41,347 bases of DNA from Flavobacterium sp. (GTDB lineage Bacteria > Bacteroidota > Bacteroidia > Chitinophagales > Chitinophagaceae), in the NCBI GenBank assembly GCA_030053925.1, contig JASGCX010000022.1:6807-48153 (forward strand). Direction: 5' to 3'. Each line of letters begins with the position of its first letter. Position 1 is the first letter of the stretch. The translations under genes and the position numbers were made by a program. The notes beneath the pieces are model-generated. The model saw only the letters and a program-made list of their open reading frames with translations, was not told where the DNA came from and did not search any database. This document shows, piece by piece, positions 9,568-17,887 of the stretch.

Positions 9568-9581
9568 TGTTGTTGTTATTA

Positions 9582-10394
9582 TTACAATAAAGCCTTTTTT
9601 AAGTAATTTTTCATAAACACATTAACATCCCATTGATTCGCAATTGGTAGCTTGCTTGCGGGCAACATTGTCATGTAAGGGTAGGGGCCAAATTCGGGCG
9701 TTATGGTAAAATATGCAAGGCCATCTTGCTGGCGCAAGGCTATTATTTGCTTCCACCAATTTACGTGTTTGGTTAATGCTTCTTGCCATTCGGGCTCTCT
9801 TGGGTCTGGTATTTGTGGCCCTTCAGGAAAGCCAACTCTTGCATGAATATGGTCTACTCTTTCAAAAGCCAATGCAGTAGCCAATGCTTGGTCTTCTAGC
9901 CAAGATTCTGCCACATTTACCCAATGAGAAATATCTAATCCTAAACGTAGCGTAGGTATTTGTTGTAGAAAACGTTGTGTAGTATGCGGAGCAAAATTGA
10001 ATTTCCCTCTGTGTGTTTCGTGGATAATTGTAACGCCGTATTGTTTAGAAATATCATCTGCAAGTTCAATTAATTGTACATTTTGCTGAAAAGAAAAAAA
10101 ATCTTTTCCTGTTTGAGAATGAATAAACAGGGGTTTGCTGCTAGCAAGATTGATTAAAATTTCTGAAAATTGTTGTTTGTGTTCTTCAAAGTCTGCCGTC
10201 ATTGTTTCCCAATGTTGCCCAATCCATGGCATGTTGTAACTTTCAAGTGTGCTTAAAATGGCTTCTTTTTGCGCTTTAGCTAGTGGCAAGTTCATTTCAA
10301 CACCATCGTAGCCTGCAAGTTTTACTTTTTCTAAAAATACATCAAATGCTAGGGTTTCGGAACCCCAAATGGGGCAGAAGAACTTAATTTTCAT
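9582..10394 (-). CDS. Sugar phosphate isomerase/epimerase family TIM-barrel protein
   Basis: A 270-aa protein of the AP-endonuclease-2/xylose-isomerase-like superfamily. It begins with a beta strand (MKIKFFCPIWGS), then GYDGVEMNLPL, in which Glu is the expected first metal ligand. Later barrel elements are IIHETHRGKF, LGLDISHW, DHIHARVGFPEGPQ and a final ITPEFGP with the last acidic ligand. Members bind divalent metal and isomerise or epimerise sugars, keto-inositols and related polyols. It is the first gene of the minus-strand operon with the oxygenase fusion and RhaT transporter, and a 12-bp inverted repeat lies 51 bp upstream of its start. The exact reaction cannot be told from sequence. 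Sugar or polyol catabolism is the reasonable inference. Confidence 0.85.
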   Translation of the reverse strand: MKIKFFCPIWGSETLAFDVFLEKVKLAGYDGVEMNLPLAKAQKEAILSTLESYNMPWIGQHWETMTADFEEHKQQFSEILINLASSKPLFIHSQTGKDFFSFQQNVQLIELADDISKQYGVTIIHETHRGKFNFAPHTTQRFLQQIPTLRLGLDISHWVNVAESWLEDQALATALAFERVDHIHARVGFPEGPQIPDPREPEWQEALTKHVNWWKQIIALRQQDGLAYFTITPEFGPYPYMTMLPASKLPIANQWDVNVFMKNYLKKALL

Positions 10395-10444
10395 TTGGTT
10401 AGTTTACAGGTTTAGTAATGGCAAATTAATGAAACCATCGAAGA

Positions 10445-10471
10445 TAATAATTGTTACTTTAACAATTATTA
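10445..10471. promoter_or_regulatory. 12-bp inverted repeat, candidate operator
   Basis: Arms TAATAATTGTTA and TAACAATTATTA are perfect complements separated by CTT. The site lies in the 196-bp divergent gap between the catabolic operon and the LolA-like gene, closer to the operon. Its symmetry suits a dimeric repressor site. It has no T-run and stands upstream of both genes, so it is unlikely to be a terminator. The regulator is not encoded in the window. Confidence 0.4.
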
Positions 10472-10543
10472 AATTGGTATCGATTTTTATTTACCACCTC
10501 ACCATTTTTTAAGTGTTTAAACCTTATGTTTCGGGCCTAGTCA

Positions 10544-10572
10544 TTGTAAGAATAGTTTAGGGCATATATTTG
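10544..10572 (+). promoter_or_regulatory. Bacteroidetes promoter TTG-N18-TATATTTG
   Basis: A TTG at 10544-10546 and a TATATTTG box at 10565-10572 are separated by 18 bp, close to the phylum consensus. The box ends 18 nt before the ATG of the LolA-like gene. Confidence 0.65.
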
Positions 10573-10590
10573 CCCAATTAAAATAGAAGA

Positions 10591-11220
10591 ATGAATAAAA
10601 TTGTAATGTTATCTTTTGCTTGCTTACTTCTTGCAGGCAGCCTTTTTGCCCAAAACGATCCAGCAGCAAAAAAAGTATTAGATGGTGTAAGTGCTAATAT
10701 CAAAAATTTTAAAGCAATTACCTCAAGTATTACCATTAAATCATTGAATAGTAAAGGTGTTAGTAATGGTAGTAAATCTGGCACTATTAGCTACAAAAAC
10801 AAGAAATACCTTTTAAAACAAGGTAAAACAGAAGTAATTTGTGATGGTAATAAAGTGTACAATTTTGATGGAAATAACACCATTACCGTAACTGGTGCAG
10901 ATGAAGCAGAATCTTTATTAAGCCCACAAAAATTATTTTCTAATTTTTACGATAAAGATTTTACTTACAAATTAGTGTCATCTGCTGGCACAACTTATCA
11001 AATAGAGTTAACACCAACTGATAAACGCAAAAATTTTTCTAAAGTGTTGTTATTTATCGACAAAACAAAAAACATGTTTACCAAAGTAAACATCCTTGAT
11101 AAAGGCAATAACAAAACAGAAATTAGCTTAACTAACTTAAATACCAACGCAAGTTTAAACGATGCGATATTTATTTTTAATAAAAGTAAATACCCTGCTA
11201 AAGTTGAAATTTTAGATTAA
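10591..11220 (+). CDS. lolA: LolA-like outer membrane lipoprotein carrier
   Basis: A 209-aa periplasmic protein. The signal peptide (about 1-20) ends in LFAQ. Mature residues DPAAKKVLDGVSANIKNFKAI and the run of strands ending in FNKSKYPAKVEILD match the LolA fold, an incomplete beta-barrel that carries lipoproteins from LolCDE to the outer membrane. The SYKNKKYLL, VICDGNKVYNFD and SLLSPQKLF segments are typical of Bacteroidota LolA. In this phylum lolA often follows ftsK. Here ftsK lies 4.4 kb upstream, separated by the minus-strand catabolic operon. It has its own promoter and a strong terminator 21 bp after the stop, so it is monocistronic. Confidence 0.85.
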   Translation: MNKIVMLSFACLLLAGSLFAQNDPAAKKVLDGVSANIKNFKAITSSITIKSLNSKGVSNGSKSGTISYKNKKYLLKQGKTEVICDGNKVYNFDGNNTITVTGADEAESLLSPQKLFSNFYDKDFTYKLVSSAGTTYQIELTPTDKRKNFSKVLLFIDKTKNMFTKVNILDKGNNKTEISLTNLNTNASLNDAIFIFNKSKYPAKVEILD

Positions 11221-11241
11221 GACCTTTATTTTAACATCACC

Positions 11242-11276
11242 AAAAGCCATTTTTTACAATAGAAATGGCTTTTTTT
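11242..11276 (+). terminator. Intrinsic terminator after the LolA-like gene
   Basis: Perfect 11-bp arms AAAAGCCATTT and AAATGGCTTTT enclose a 10-nt loop and run into a T-tract. Confidence 0.9.
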
Positions 11277-11302
11277 GTGTAGCCAACTTGTATTTTTACC
11301 AA

Positions 11303-12466
11303 ATGAAAAAGATTGCTTTATGCTTGCTGTTAGCCTTATTTACTTTGTTTGTAAATGCACAGTTTTCTGTACGTTTAGTGGTAACTACTGTGGCCACAAA
11401 GCAAAATGATGAAATTTATGTAGCTGGTACGTTTAACAATTGGAACCCAAAAGATGAGAAGTATAAACTAAAACCTTTTGCCGGTGGTAGAAAAAGCATT
11501 GTTATTAAAGATGTTGCTGCGGGTAATTATGCTTTTAAATTTACAAGAGGCAGCTTCGATAAAGTAGAATGTACCAACGACGGTAGAGATATTGCCGATA
11601 GAATTGTAGATGTAAATGCAGATCTATCGCAAGAAATAACCATTGCAGGCTGGAAAGATGATTATCCAGATAAACCAAAACGCTACACAGCAAGCCCACA
11701 AGTAAAAGTAATAGATACGGCTTTTAAAATGCCACAACTCAATAGTACACGCAAAATATGGATTTATTTGCCAAAAAGTTATGCCTCTTCTACAAAAACT
11801 TACCCTGTTTTGTACATGCACGATGGGCAGAATTTGTTTAATGAACAAACAGCTTATGCCGCAGAATGGGGCATTGATGAATGTTTAGATAGCTTGCAGC
11901 AAAAGATTGCTAAAGAGTGTATTGTGGTGGGTATAGATAATGGTGGCGATAAGCGCATGAGCGAATATTCGCCTTACAATTATAGCTTAAAAGGCGCATT
12001 TACTACCCCTGAAAATAAAGGTGAAGGAAAGCAGTATGTAGATTTTTTAGTGCAAACCTTAAAGCCCTATATCGATACAAAATACCGTACAAAAAAAGGT
12101 CCCGATTTTACATTTATTGCAGGTAGTAGCATGGGTGGCTTGATAAGTGCTTACGCTATCATGCAATATCCACAAGTGTTTGGGGCTGCTGGTATTTTTT
12201 CGCCATCGTTTTGGATTGCACCCAATATTTATACCGAAGCAACTAATTTTACAACAACGGCCTTGCCTCGCTTTTTTATGTATGCAGGCGCAAAAGAAGA
12301 TGCAACCATGGTAACCAATGTTACTAAAATGGAAACAATTTTAAAAACAAAACCTCGCTACGAAGTAACCACACAAATTAGCCCACTTGGGCAGCATAAC
12401 GAAGCTTATTGGAAATTGGTGTTTCCAGGGTTTTATACATGGTTGATGACTGCTAATATCCGATGA
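11303..12466 (+). CDS. Secreted Fes/CE1-type esterase with N-terminal E-set/CBM48-like domain
   Basis: A 387-aa secreted alpha/beta hydrolase. I start it at the ATG at 11303, which puts the signal peptide MKKIALC...FVNAQ at the N-terminus. An ATG 15 nt upstream would add five residues before it. Residues 23-115 resemble a glycogen-binding/E-set domain (VYVAGTFNNWNP-like). The esterase D domain follows from about 135: YLPKSY, YPVLYMHDGQNLF, nucleophile elbow G274-S-S276-M-G, and catalytic His in GQHNEAYW (H365). The acid is probably the Asp in AGAKED. The family includes enterochelin, feruloyl and acetyl-xylan esterases, so the substrate is uncertain. Confidence 0.88.
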   Translation: MKKIALCLLLALFTLFVNAQFSVRLVVTTVATKQNDEIYVAGTFNNWNPKDEKYKLKPFAGGRKSIVIKDVAAGNYAFKFTRGSFDKVECTNDGRDIADRIVDVNADLSQEITIAGWKDDYPDKPKRYTASPQVKVIDTAFKMPQLNSTRKIWIYLPKSYASSTKTYPVLYMHDGQNLFNEQTAYAAEWGIDECLDSLQQKIAKECIVVGIDNGGDKRMSEYSPYNYSLKGAFTTPENKGEGKQYVDFLVQTLKPYIDTKYRTKKGPDFTFIAGSSMGGLISAYAIMQYPQVFGAAGIFSPSFWIAPNIYTEATNFTTTALPRFFMYAGAKEDATMVTNVTKMETILKTKPRYEVTTQISPLGQHNEAYWKLVFPGFYTWLMTANIR

Positions 12467-12544
12467 TGAATAACGATGTTTAGTGATTGCCCATGAGGAA
12501 TGATAGTACATGGTTGTATCAGTTTTATTAAGCGGTTACTGCTG

Positions 12545-13453
12545 CTATTTATTTAGTAAAAAAGTAACGCCTTCAATGGCTAAATCTGTATTGGTAAAAA
12601 TTGCTCCTGCTTCTTCTAAAAACTGGTCAAGCACTTCGTATTTACTACTAAAATGCCCTAGTATTAGCTTGTTAACTTCTGCTTTTAAGGCAATGGTTGC
12701 CGCTTGTTCCGATGTGGCATGAAAGCGTAAAGCCGCCCTGTCGTTCATGTCTTTTAAATAGGTAGATTCATGATACAGTAATGATACATTTTTTACAATA
12801 GGCACTAATGTTTCATCGTAAATAGTATCGGCACAAAACGCATAACTGCAAGCAGGTTTATTAGCTACAGTAACCCATTCCTTTTTAATAATCTCACCTG
12901 TTTTAGTCTCGTAATCTTCACCCATTTTTAGCTTGTCGTAAAAAGCTGTTGGTATTTGGTATTTGTGAATGGTTGTGTTGTCTATTTTTCTTGGTTGCTT
13001 TTTTTCACGAATGATAAAGCCCTTACAAGCCACTCTATGTTTGGTACTAAAACACTCAATGGTAAATTTATTATCGTTCCAAATTAGGCCATCTTCTTCT
13101 AAAGCATGAAAGTGTAAAGGGTATGGAAGTACGGTGTTTGCAGCATTTAGCTGCGCCTGAATAATGGGTTCAAGTAATGGTGGTGCAAAAAGGTGTAAAT
13201 CGGTTTCTCTGCCAAGTAAGCCCATGCTTGTAAGAATACCCATTAAGCCAAAGTAATGATCGCCGTGTAAGTGCGAAATAAGAATGTAGTTGATTTTACT
13301 ACGTTTTATTCTGTATTTGGCCATTTGCATTTGCGTGCCTTCGCCACAATCTATTAAAATAAGTTGGTCATTCATAGTAACTACTTGCGAGGTAGGATGC
13401 CTATCGTAAGCAGGAATTGCAGAATTATTACCTAAAATGGTTACACCAAGCAT
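12545..13453 (-). CDS. rnz: Ribonuclease Z
   Basis: A 302-aa metallo-beta-lactamase-fold endonuclease that trims tRNA 3' trailers. The zinc motif is H61-L-H63-G-D65-H66, preceded by IDCGEGTQMQMAKY. Later ligands lie in AFCADTIYDE and in LGHFSSKY, and YHESTYL is the usual RNase Z segment. Its length is normal for the short bacterial form. It follows the STAS gene on the same strand after 169 bp, a gap long enough for its own promoter. It converges on the esterase gene. Confidence 0.95.
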   Translation of the reverse strand: MLGVTILGNNSAIPAYDRHPTSQVVTMNDQLILIDCGEGTQMQMAKYRIKRSKINYILISHLHGDHYFGLMGILTSMGLLGRETDLHLFAPPLLEPIIQAQLNAANTVLPYPLHFHALEEDGLIWNDNKFTIECFSTKHRVACKGFIIREKKQPRKIDNTTIHKYQIPTAFYDKLKMGEDYETKTGEIIKKEWVTVANKPACSYAFCADTIYDETLVPIVKNVSLLYHESTYLKDMNDRAALRFHATSEQAATIALKAEVNKLILGHFSSKYEVLDQFLEEAGAIFTNTDLAIEGVTFLLNK

Positions 13454-13622
13454 AATGTTTTATTTCACTCGTTCAATCATAGGATTACACGAATTAAAGC
13501 CAATTATACGAGTTTTAGAAATTAATAATTGCAACAATTACGCAAATGTCTTCTCAAAATAAATTTGAAAATAGTTTAGTTTAATTTGTGCAATTCGTTT
13601 AATTCTTTATAGTTCGTACAAT

Positions 13623-14021
13623 TTATTCGTTGGCTTCAAACTCAAAATCGTCACCATCTAATAATTCTCGCTCTATTTCTTCCATTTGTACAATATCCCA
13701 CGCCTCACTTTCGGTAGGTGTTATGTTTAAAACGTCAGTTAGTTCAAGTTTGTCAAAAACGGCTTCAGCTTCTGGCGTCATTTCGCAAATAACAAAACTG
13801 GCGTTCGCTTCGTAAAAGCCTTGCTGCCACTGCGTTATAGCGTCACAACTGTTGTTGTCTATGGCTATTACGTTGGTCATATTTAAGATGGTGTTTTTAA
13901 TGTTTTTTTGTAGTAAAATACCACAAAGGGCATTAAAATCCGCAGTCACATTGTCAGCAAAATGCGGCTCAATTGGCGTTACAACGGTAAATTTTTCCTT
14001 GGTATCAATTTTGAACTTCAT
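13623..14021 (-). CDS. STAS-domain protein (anti-sigma-factor-antagonist type)
   Basis: A 132-aa protein. The fold pattern FKIDTKEKFTVVTPI, then a strand KNTILNMTNVIAIDNNSCDAI, matches STAS domains. The position that is the phosphorylated Ser/Thr in SpoIIAA-like proteins corresponds to NNSCDAI, with a Ser available. The last 20 residues are strongly acidic. No anti-sigma kinase or sigma factor is encoded nearby. In Bacteroidota such proteins are often found alone or beside rnz, as here. The partner is unknown. Confidence 0.8.
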   Translation of the reverse strand: MKFKIDTKEKFTVVTPIEPHFADNVTADFNALCGILLQKNIKNTILNMTNVIAIDNNSCDAITQWQQGFYEANASFVICEMTPEAEAVFDKLELTDVLNITPTESEAWDIVQMEEIERELLDGDDFEFEANE

Positions 14022-14089
14022 AGCTTATCTTTTCATTAATATACTTCATTAACATACTGTGCATAAAACAGTAGAAACATTACTCAAAA

Positions 14090-14118
14090 ATATTCGTTAT
14101 AATTGTACAGGCGAATAT
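14090..14118. promoter_or_regulatory. 7-bp inverted repeat upstream of clpC
   Basis: ATATTCG and CGAATAT are separated by 15 bp and end 11 bp before the clpC ATG. The site might be a regulator site or simply AT-rich symmetry. I see no CtsR-type heptamer repeats. Confidence 0.25.
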
Positions 14119-14129
14119 AAATTTATAAC

Positions 14130-16691
14130 ATGGATAATAATTTTTCAGCACAAGTAAAAGAAATCATTTCATTTAGCCGTGAAGAAGCTTTGCGCTTGGG
14201 AAATGATTTTATTGGTACAGAGCATTTATTGTTGGGGTTAATACGTGATGGCGAAAATACCGCCATTAAAGTATTGCGACAACTGAATGTTGATTTGTAC
14301 GAACTGCGTAAAGAAATAGAACTTGCAGTTAAAGACAAAACTGGTAAAAACATTGCTAATATTAATAGCTTGCCTTTAACCAAGCAAGCCGAAAAAGTTA
14401 TCCGTGTAACAGTTTTAGAAGCCAAAGCATTAAAAAGCCCACTGGTAGAAACCGAACATTTAATGTTGAGCATTTTAAAAAACAAAGAAAATATTGCAAC
14501 ACAAATTTTAAATCAGTTTGATGTGGATTACGATATGTTTAGAAATGAATTAGGTATGGTAGGTAGTTCTGCACCTAACAACCCTCGTAACGAATTTCCT
14601 GACGATCAGGACGACGAATTTGATGATGATAAAAAAGGTTTTGGTGGTCAACGTGGTAGCACAGGTGCTACAGCTGGCAAGCCCAATACTAACGCTAAAA
14701 GTAAAACCCCTGTGCTAGATAATTTTGGTAGAGATATTACCAAAATGGCCGAAGCCGGTACACTTGACCCAATTGTAGGGCGTGAAAATGAAATAGAGCG
14801 TGTATCGCAAATTTTATCGCGTAGAAAAAAGAACAATCCAATTTTAATAGGAGAGCCTGGTGTAGGTAAAACCGCCATAGTAGAAGGCTTGGCACTACGT
14901 ATTGTGCAACGCAAAGTAAGCCGTGTGTTGTTCGATAAAAGAGTGATTTCATTAGATTTAGCGGCTTTGGTAGCAGGTACAAAATACCGTGGACAGTTTG
15001 AAGAACGCATGAAAGCCATTATGAATGAGCTTGAAAAAAACCGTGATGTGATTTTGTTTATTGATGAAATACACACCATTGTAGGCGCAGGCGGCGCAAG
15101 CGGCAGCCTCGATGCTAGCAATATTTTCAAGCCAGCTTTGGCTCGTGGCGAGTTGCAATGCATTGGCGCTTCTACATTAGATGAGTATCGCCAATTTATT
15201 GAGAAAGATGGTGCTTTAGACCGTCGTTTTCAAAAAGTATTGGTAGAACCACCTAGTGTAGATGAGACGATTCAAATATTAACCAATATTAAGAGCAAAT
15301 ACGAAGATTTTCACAATGTGGTGTACGACGAAGAAGCAATAGAAGCATGTGTAAAATTGAGTGACCGCTACATGACAGACCGTTTATTGCCAGATAAAGC
15401 TATAGATGTATTGGATGAAGTAGGTGCAAGAGTGCATTTGAAAAACATTAATGTACCGCAAGAAATTGTAGAACTAGAAAAGCAGATAGAAGATGTTAAA
15501 AACGAGAAAAATAAAGTTGTAAAAAGCCAGCGTTTTGAAGAAGCTGCTAGCTTACGTGATAAAGAAAAGCGCTTAGGCGAAGAGCTTGAAGCGGCTAAAG
15601 CCACTTGGGAAGAAGATAGCAAAAACAAGCGTTATCCTATTAACGAAGAAAATATTGCTGAAGTTATTAGCATGATGACGGGCATACCTGTAAAGCGCAT
15701 GGTACAAGCTGAAACAGAAAAACTTCGTAGAATGGCCGATGATATGAAAGGGATGGTAATAGGCCAAGAAGATGCGATAAGCAAGGTAACAAAAGCCATA
15801 CAGCGTAACCGTGTAGGTTTAAAAGATCCTAAAAAGCCAATTGGTAGTTTTATTTTCTTAGGCCCTACAGGTGTTGGTAAAACCGAATTGGCTAGAAGCC
15901 TTGCTAAATACATGTTTGACAGTGAAGATGCTTTGATACGCATTGACATGAGCGAATACATGGAAAAATTCACCGTAAGCCGTTTAATAGGCGCACCTCC
16001 AGGTTATGTTGGTTACGAAGAAGGTGGGCAATTAACTGAAAAAGTGCGCCGCAAACCGTACAGCGTCATTCTACTAGATGAAATTGAAAAAGCCCATCCA
16101 GATATTTACAACATTTTATTACAAGTATTAGACGATGGTATGCTTACGGATGGCTTGGGTAGAAAAATTGACTTTAAAAACAGCATGATTATTATGACAT
16201 CTAACATTGGTGTTAAGCAGTTAAAAGAGTTTGGCGATGGTGTTGGTTTTGCCACCGCAAACCGTATGCAGAACCAAGAAGAAAATAATAAAGCAGTAAT
16301 TGAAAAAGCATTAAAAAAAACATTCTCACCAGAGTTTTTAAACAGAATTGATGATGTAATTATTTTCAATTCTTTAACCAAAGAGAATATTTTTGAAATT
16401 ATAGACATTGTGATGAAAGGCGTGTACAAACGCTTGACTACATTGGGTTTTAGCCTTGAAATTACTGCCGAAGCCAAAGATTTTATTGCCGATAAAGGTT
16501 ACGACTCGCAATTTGGCGCAAGACCTTTACACAGAGCCATACAGAAGTACTTAGAAGATCCTTTAGCCGAAGAAATTTTAAACCTAAATGTTAAGAATGG
16601 TGATGTATTGGTAGCCAATTTAGACAAAGAAAAAGGTAAAATTTACTTTCAACTAAAGGCAAAAGAAACAGAAGAAAGTGCTGCGGTTTAA
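14130..16691 (+). CDS. clpC: ATP-dependent Clp protease ATP-binding subunit ClpC
   Basis: An 853-aa Hsp100 unfoldase that feeds proteins to ClpP. Domains in order are two Clp-N repeats (about 1-145), an acidic linker, AAA-1 with Walker A G241-E-P-G-V-G-K-T248 and VILFIDEIHTI, a middle segment with a UVR-like motif (EKNKVVKSQRFEEAASLRDKE), AAA-2 with G578-P-T-G-V-G-K-T585, and the C-terminal D2-small domain. The UVR-like motif and short middle domain separate ClpC from ClpB. No mcsA/mcsB/ctsR cluster is present, as expected in Bacteroidota. It is divergent from the STAS gene. Confidence 0.96.
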   Translation: MDNNFSAQVKEIISFSREEALRLGNDFIGTEHLLLGLIRDGENTAIKVLRQLNVDLYELRKEIELAVKDKTGKNIANINSLPLTKQAEKVIRVTVLEAKALKSPLVETEHLMLSILKNKENIATQILNQFDVDYDMFRNELGMVGSSAPNNPRNEFPDDQDDEFDDDKKGFGGQRGSTGATAGKPNTNAKSKTPVLDNFGRDITKMAEAGTLDPIVGRENEIERVSQILSRRKKNNPILIGEPGVGKTAIVEGLALRIVQRKVSRVLFDKRVISLDLAALVAGTKYRGQFEERMKAIMNELEKNRDVILFIDEIHTIVGAGGASGSLDASNIFKPALARGELQCIGASTLDEYRQFIEKDGALDRRFQKVLVEPPSVDETIQILTNIKSKYEDFHNVVYDEEAIEACVKLSDRYMTDRLLPDKAIDVLDEVGARVHLKNINVPQEIVELEKQIEDVKNEKNKVVKSQRFEEAASLRDKEKRLGEELEAAKATWEEDSKNKRYPINEENIAEVISMMTGIPVKRMVQAETEKLRRMADDMKGMVIGQEDAISKVTKAIQRNRVGLKDPKKPIGSFIFLGPTGVGKTELARSLAKYMFDSEDALIRIDMSEYMEKFTVSRLIGAPPGYVGYEEGGQLTEKVRRKPYSVILLDEIEKAHPDIYNILLQVLDDGMLTDGLGRKIDFKNSMIIMTSNIGVKQLKEFGDGVGFATANRMQNQEENNKAVIEKALKKTFSPEFLNRIDDVIIFNSLTKENIFEIIDIVMKGVYKRLTTLGFSLEITAEAKDFIADKGYDSQFGARPLHRAIQKYLEDPLAEEILNLNVKNGDVLVANLDKEKGKIYFQLKAKETEESAAV

Positions 16692-16711
16692 AAAAAAGGT
16701 CAGTCTAATAA

Positions 16712-16741
16712 TTGTATTGTCAGTTTATCTTTTTAAATTTG
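16712..16741 (+). promoter_or_regulatory. Consensus promoter TTG-N19-TAAATTTG
   Basis: TTG at 16712-16714 and TAAATTTG at 16734-16741 are separated by 19 bp, an exact Bacteroidetes arrangement. The box ends 4 nt before the ATG of the small coiled-coil protein, so the mRNA may be leaderless. Confidence 0.7.
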
Positions 16742-16745
16742 ATGT

Positions 16746-17060
16746 ATGAGTACGTTAGAGTTAAAGGTTTACGATATATTCAAATCGAAATTTACTGAGC
16801 AGGAAGCTGCTACGGTACTTGAATATATTGCGTCTAAAACGAAGGAAAAGGTAGATGAAAAGGCAGAGACATATCAGACTTTACAAAGTAAAGATTTAGA
16901 GAGTTTACGTAAAGAAATTCACACCGTTTTTGCTTCAAGAGAAGATTTTAATAAGTTAGAGGTAAAACTTTCTGAAACCAAAGTAGAAATCTTGCGTTGG
17001 ATGTTTGGTATTTTTTTGGCTATGATGCTAGCAATTATTGGATTATATTTTAAGAAATAG
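16746..17060 (+). CDS. Small coiled-coil protein with C-terminal membrane anchor
   Basis: A 104-aa protein. Residues 20-80 are charged and helical (coiled coil, with SREDFNKLEVKLSETK). Residues 83-102 form one transmembrane helix (LRWMFGIFLAMMLAIIGLYF) followed by KK. The layout is like DUF1640/XhlA-type proteins, in which a coiled coil ends in a single tail anchor. It has its own promoter and a strong bidirectional terminator 22 bp after the stop. The function is unknown. Confidence 0.8.
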   Translation: MSTLELKVYDIFKSKFTEQEAATVLEYIASKTKEKVDEKAETYQTLQSKDLESLRKEIHTVFASREDFNKLEVKLSETKVEILRWMFGIFLAMMLAIIGLYFKK

Positions 17061-17082
17061 GTTGTTTTCAATGGTTTTAATA

Positions 17083-17119
17083 AAAAAAAGTACCACCAAA
17101 TTTTGGTGGTATTTTTTTT
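17083..17119. terminator. Bidirectional intrinsic terminator
   Basis: Arms TACCACCAAA and TTTGGTGGTA, flanked by A8 on the left and T8 on the right, serve both the plus-strand small gene and the convergent outer-membrane gene. Confidence 0.9.
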
Positions 17120-17139
17120 GCTAACAAATGTAATTTTTA

Positions 17140-17619
17140 TTAGAAAGTATATCTAACAGCTAGGCCGCCCCAGCCAGCTTCAAAATAAGTGTAACCAATA
17201 AGGTTGAGGGATGGTTGCCAATCGAAACTAATGTTTAATGGCGCACCTTTAATTTTATAATCTAAACCTAAAACACCATCAATGCCAATGGCTACGCTGT
17301 TGTTGCGATCTGGATATTTGGTTTTCCAATTGTCGTTCCAAATGCCAATATGCGCACCAGGGCCAATGTACCATCTTAAACCTTCTACACCATTAATGTT
17401 GTAATGCAATTCGTACAAACCTGTAAGTCTAAAACCATCGTTGTAAAAATAGCCTAAGCCTTCTATGGCTTTATTTGAGCTAGTAAAATGCTTTACAGAT
17501 AAAGCTGTTGGATACAACTTAACACCAACTGCTGTTTGGTAATTGCTGCCCATGCTTTGCGCTGTGGTAATTTGAGATAAGGCAAGCGATACAATACCTA
17601 ATAAAAAAATTTTCTTCAT
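17140..17619 (-). CDS. Small outer-membrane beta-barrel-like protein
   Basis: A 159-aa secreted protein. I start it at the ATG at 17619, giving the signal peptide MKKIFLLGIVSLALSQITTAQ. An ATG at 17664 would place 15 polar residues before the signal. The mature part is a series of alternating amphipathic strands (VGVKLYPTALSVKHF, LRWYIGPGAHIGIW, LNISFDWQPSLNLIG) and ends in VRYTF with a terminal Phe, as in BamA-recognised barrels. At about 140 mature residues it would make an eight-stranded barrel. The function is unknown. Confidence 0.75.
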   Translation of the reverse strand: MKKIFLLGIVSLALSQITTAQSMGSNYQTAVGVKLYPTALSVKHFTSSNKAIEGLGYFYNDGFRLTGLYELHYNINGVEGLRWYIGPGAHIGIWNDNWKTKYPDRNNSVAIGIDGVLGLDYKIKGAPLNISFDWQPSLNLIGYTYFEAGWGGLAVRYTF

Positions 17620-17670
17620 AACACAACGATTTGTTTGACAGATAGTATTGGAAAATCGTGCCAATTTTTT

Positions 17671-17797
17671 TTGCTCGCAGATTTATTTTTTTTGCTCGCA
17701 GATTTCGCAGAACTGCGCAAATTTTTTCAAATTTATTTGAGGATTTTGCTTGCAGATTTTTTGCTCGCAGATTTCGCAGAACTGCGCCAATTTTTTC
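17671..17797. repeat. Degenerate direct repeats TTGCTCGCAGATTT with internal palindrome
   Basis: The 14-mer TTGCTCGCAGATTT occurs at 17671, 17692 and 17761, with a one-base variant at 17746. The copies at 17692-17728 and 17761-17797 extend to 37 bp with one mismatch and contain the hairpin CGCAGAACTGCG, flanked by T-runs. This type of CGCAGATTT repeat recurs in gaps of many Bacteroidota genomes. Short coding-looking frames here come only from the repeat. Confidence 0.85.
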
Positions 17798-17869
17798 TAA
17801 AAAAAATCCTATCTGCTTGATAATTTTTAGGCTCGTAAACAATACAAAATGTAATGTTTTTTCAGCCTA

Positions 17870-17887
17870 ACCCAATAGCTATCGGGT
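17870..17887. repeat. 18-bp near-perfect palindrome (ACCCAATAGCTATCGGGT)
   Basis: The sequence is self-complementary except for one A/C pair. It resembles a dispersed Bacteroidota palindrome built on CCCGATAGCTATCGGG. Confidence 0.65.

Noticed and set aside
11288..11302. Upstream ATG adding MYFYQ to the esterase
   Set aside because: It would put extra residues before a normal signal peptide; the ATG at 11303 fits better.
17519..17870. Open frames on both strands encoding RAKNLQAK-like or FFARRF-like repeats
   Set aside because: They follow only from the TTGCTCGCAGATTT DNA repeats, have no start context and no protein-like composition.
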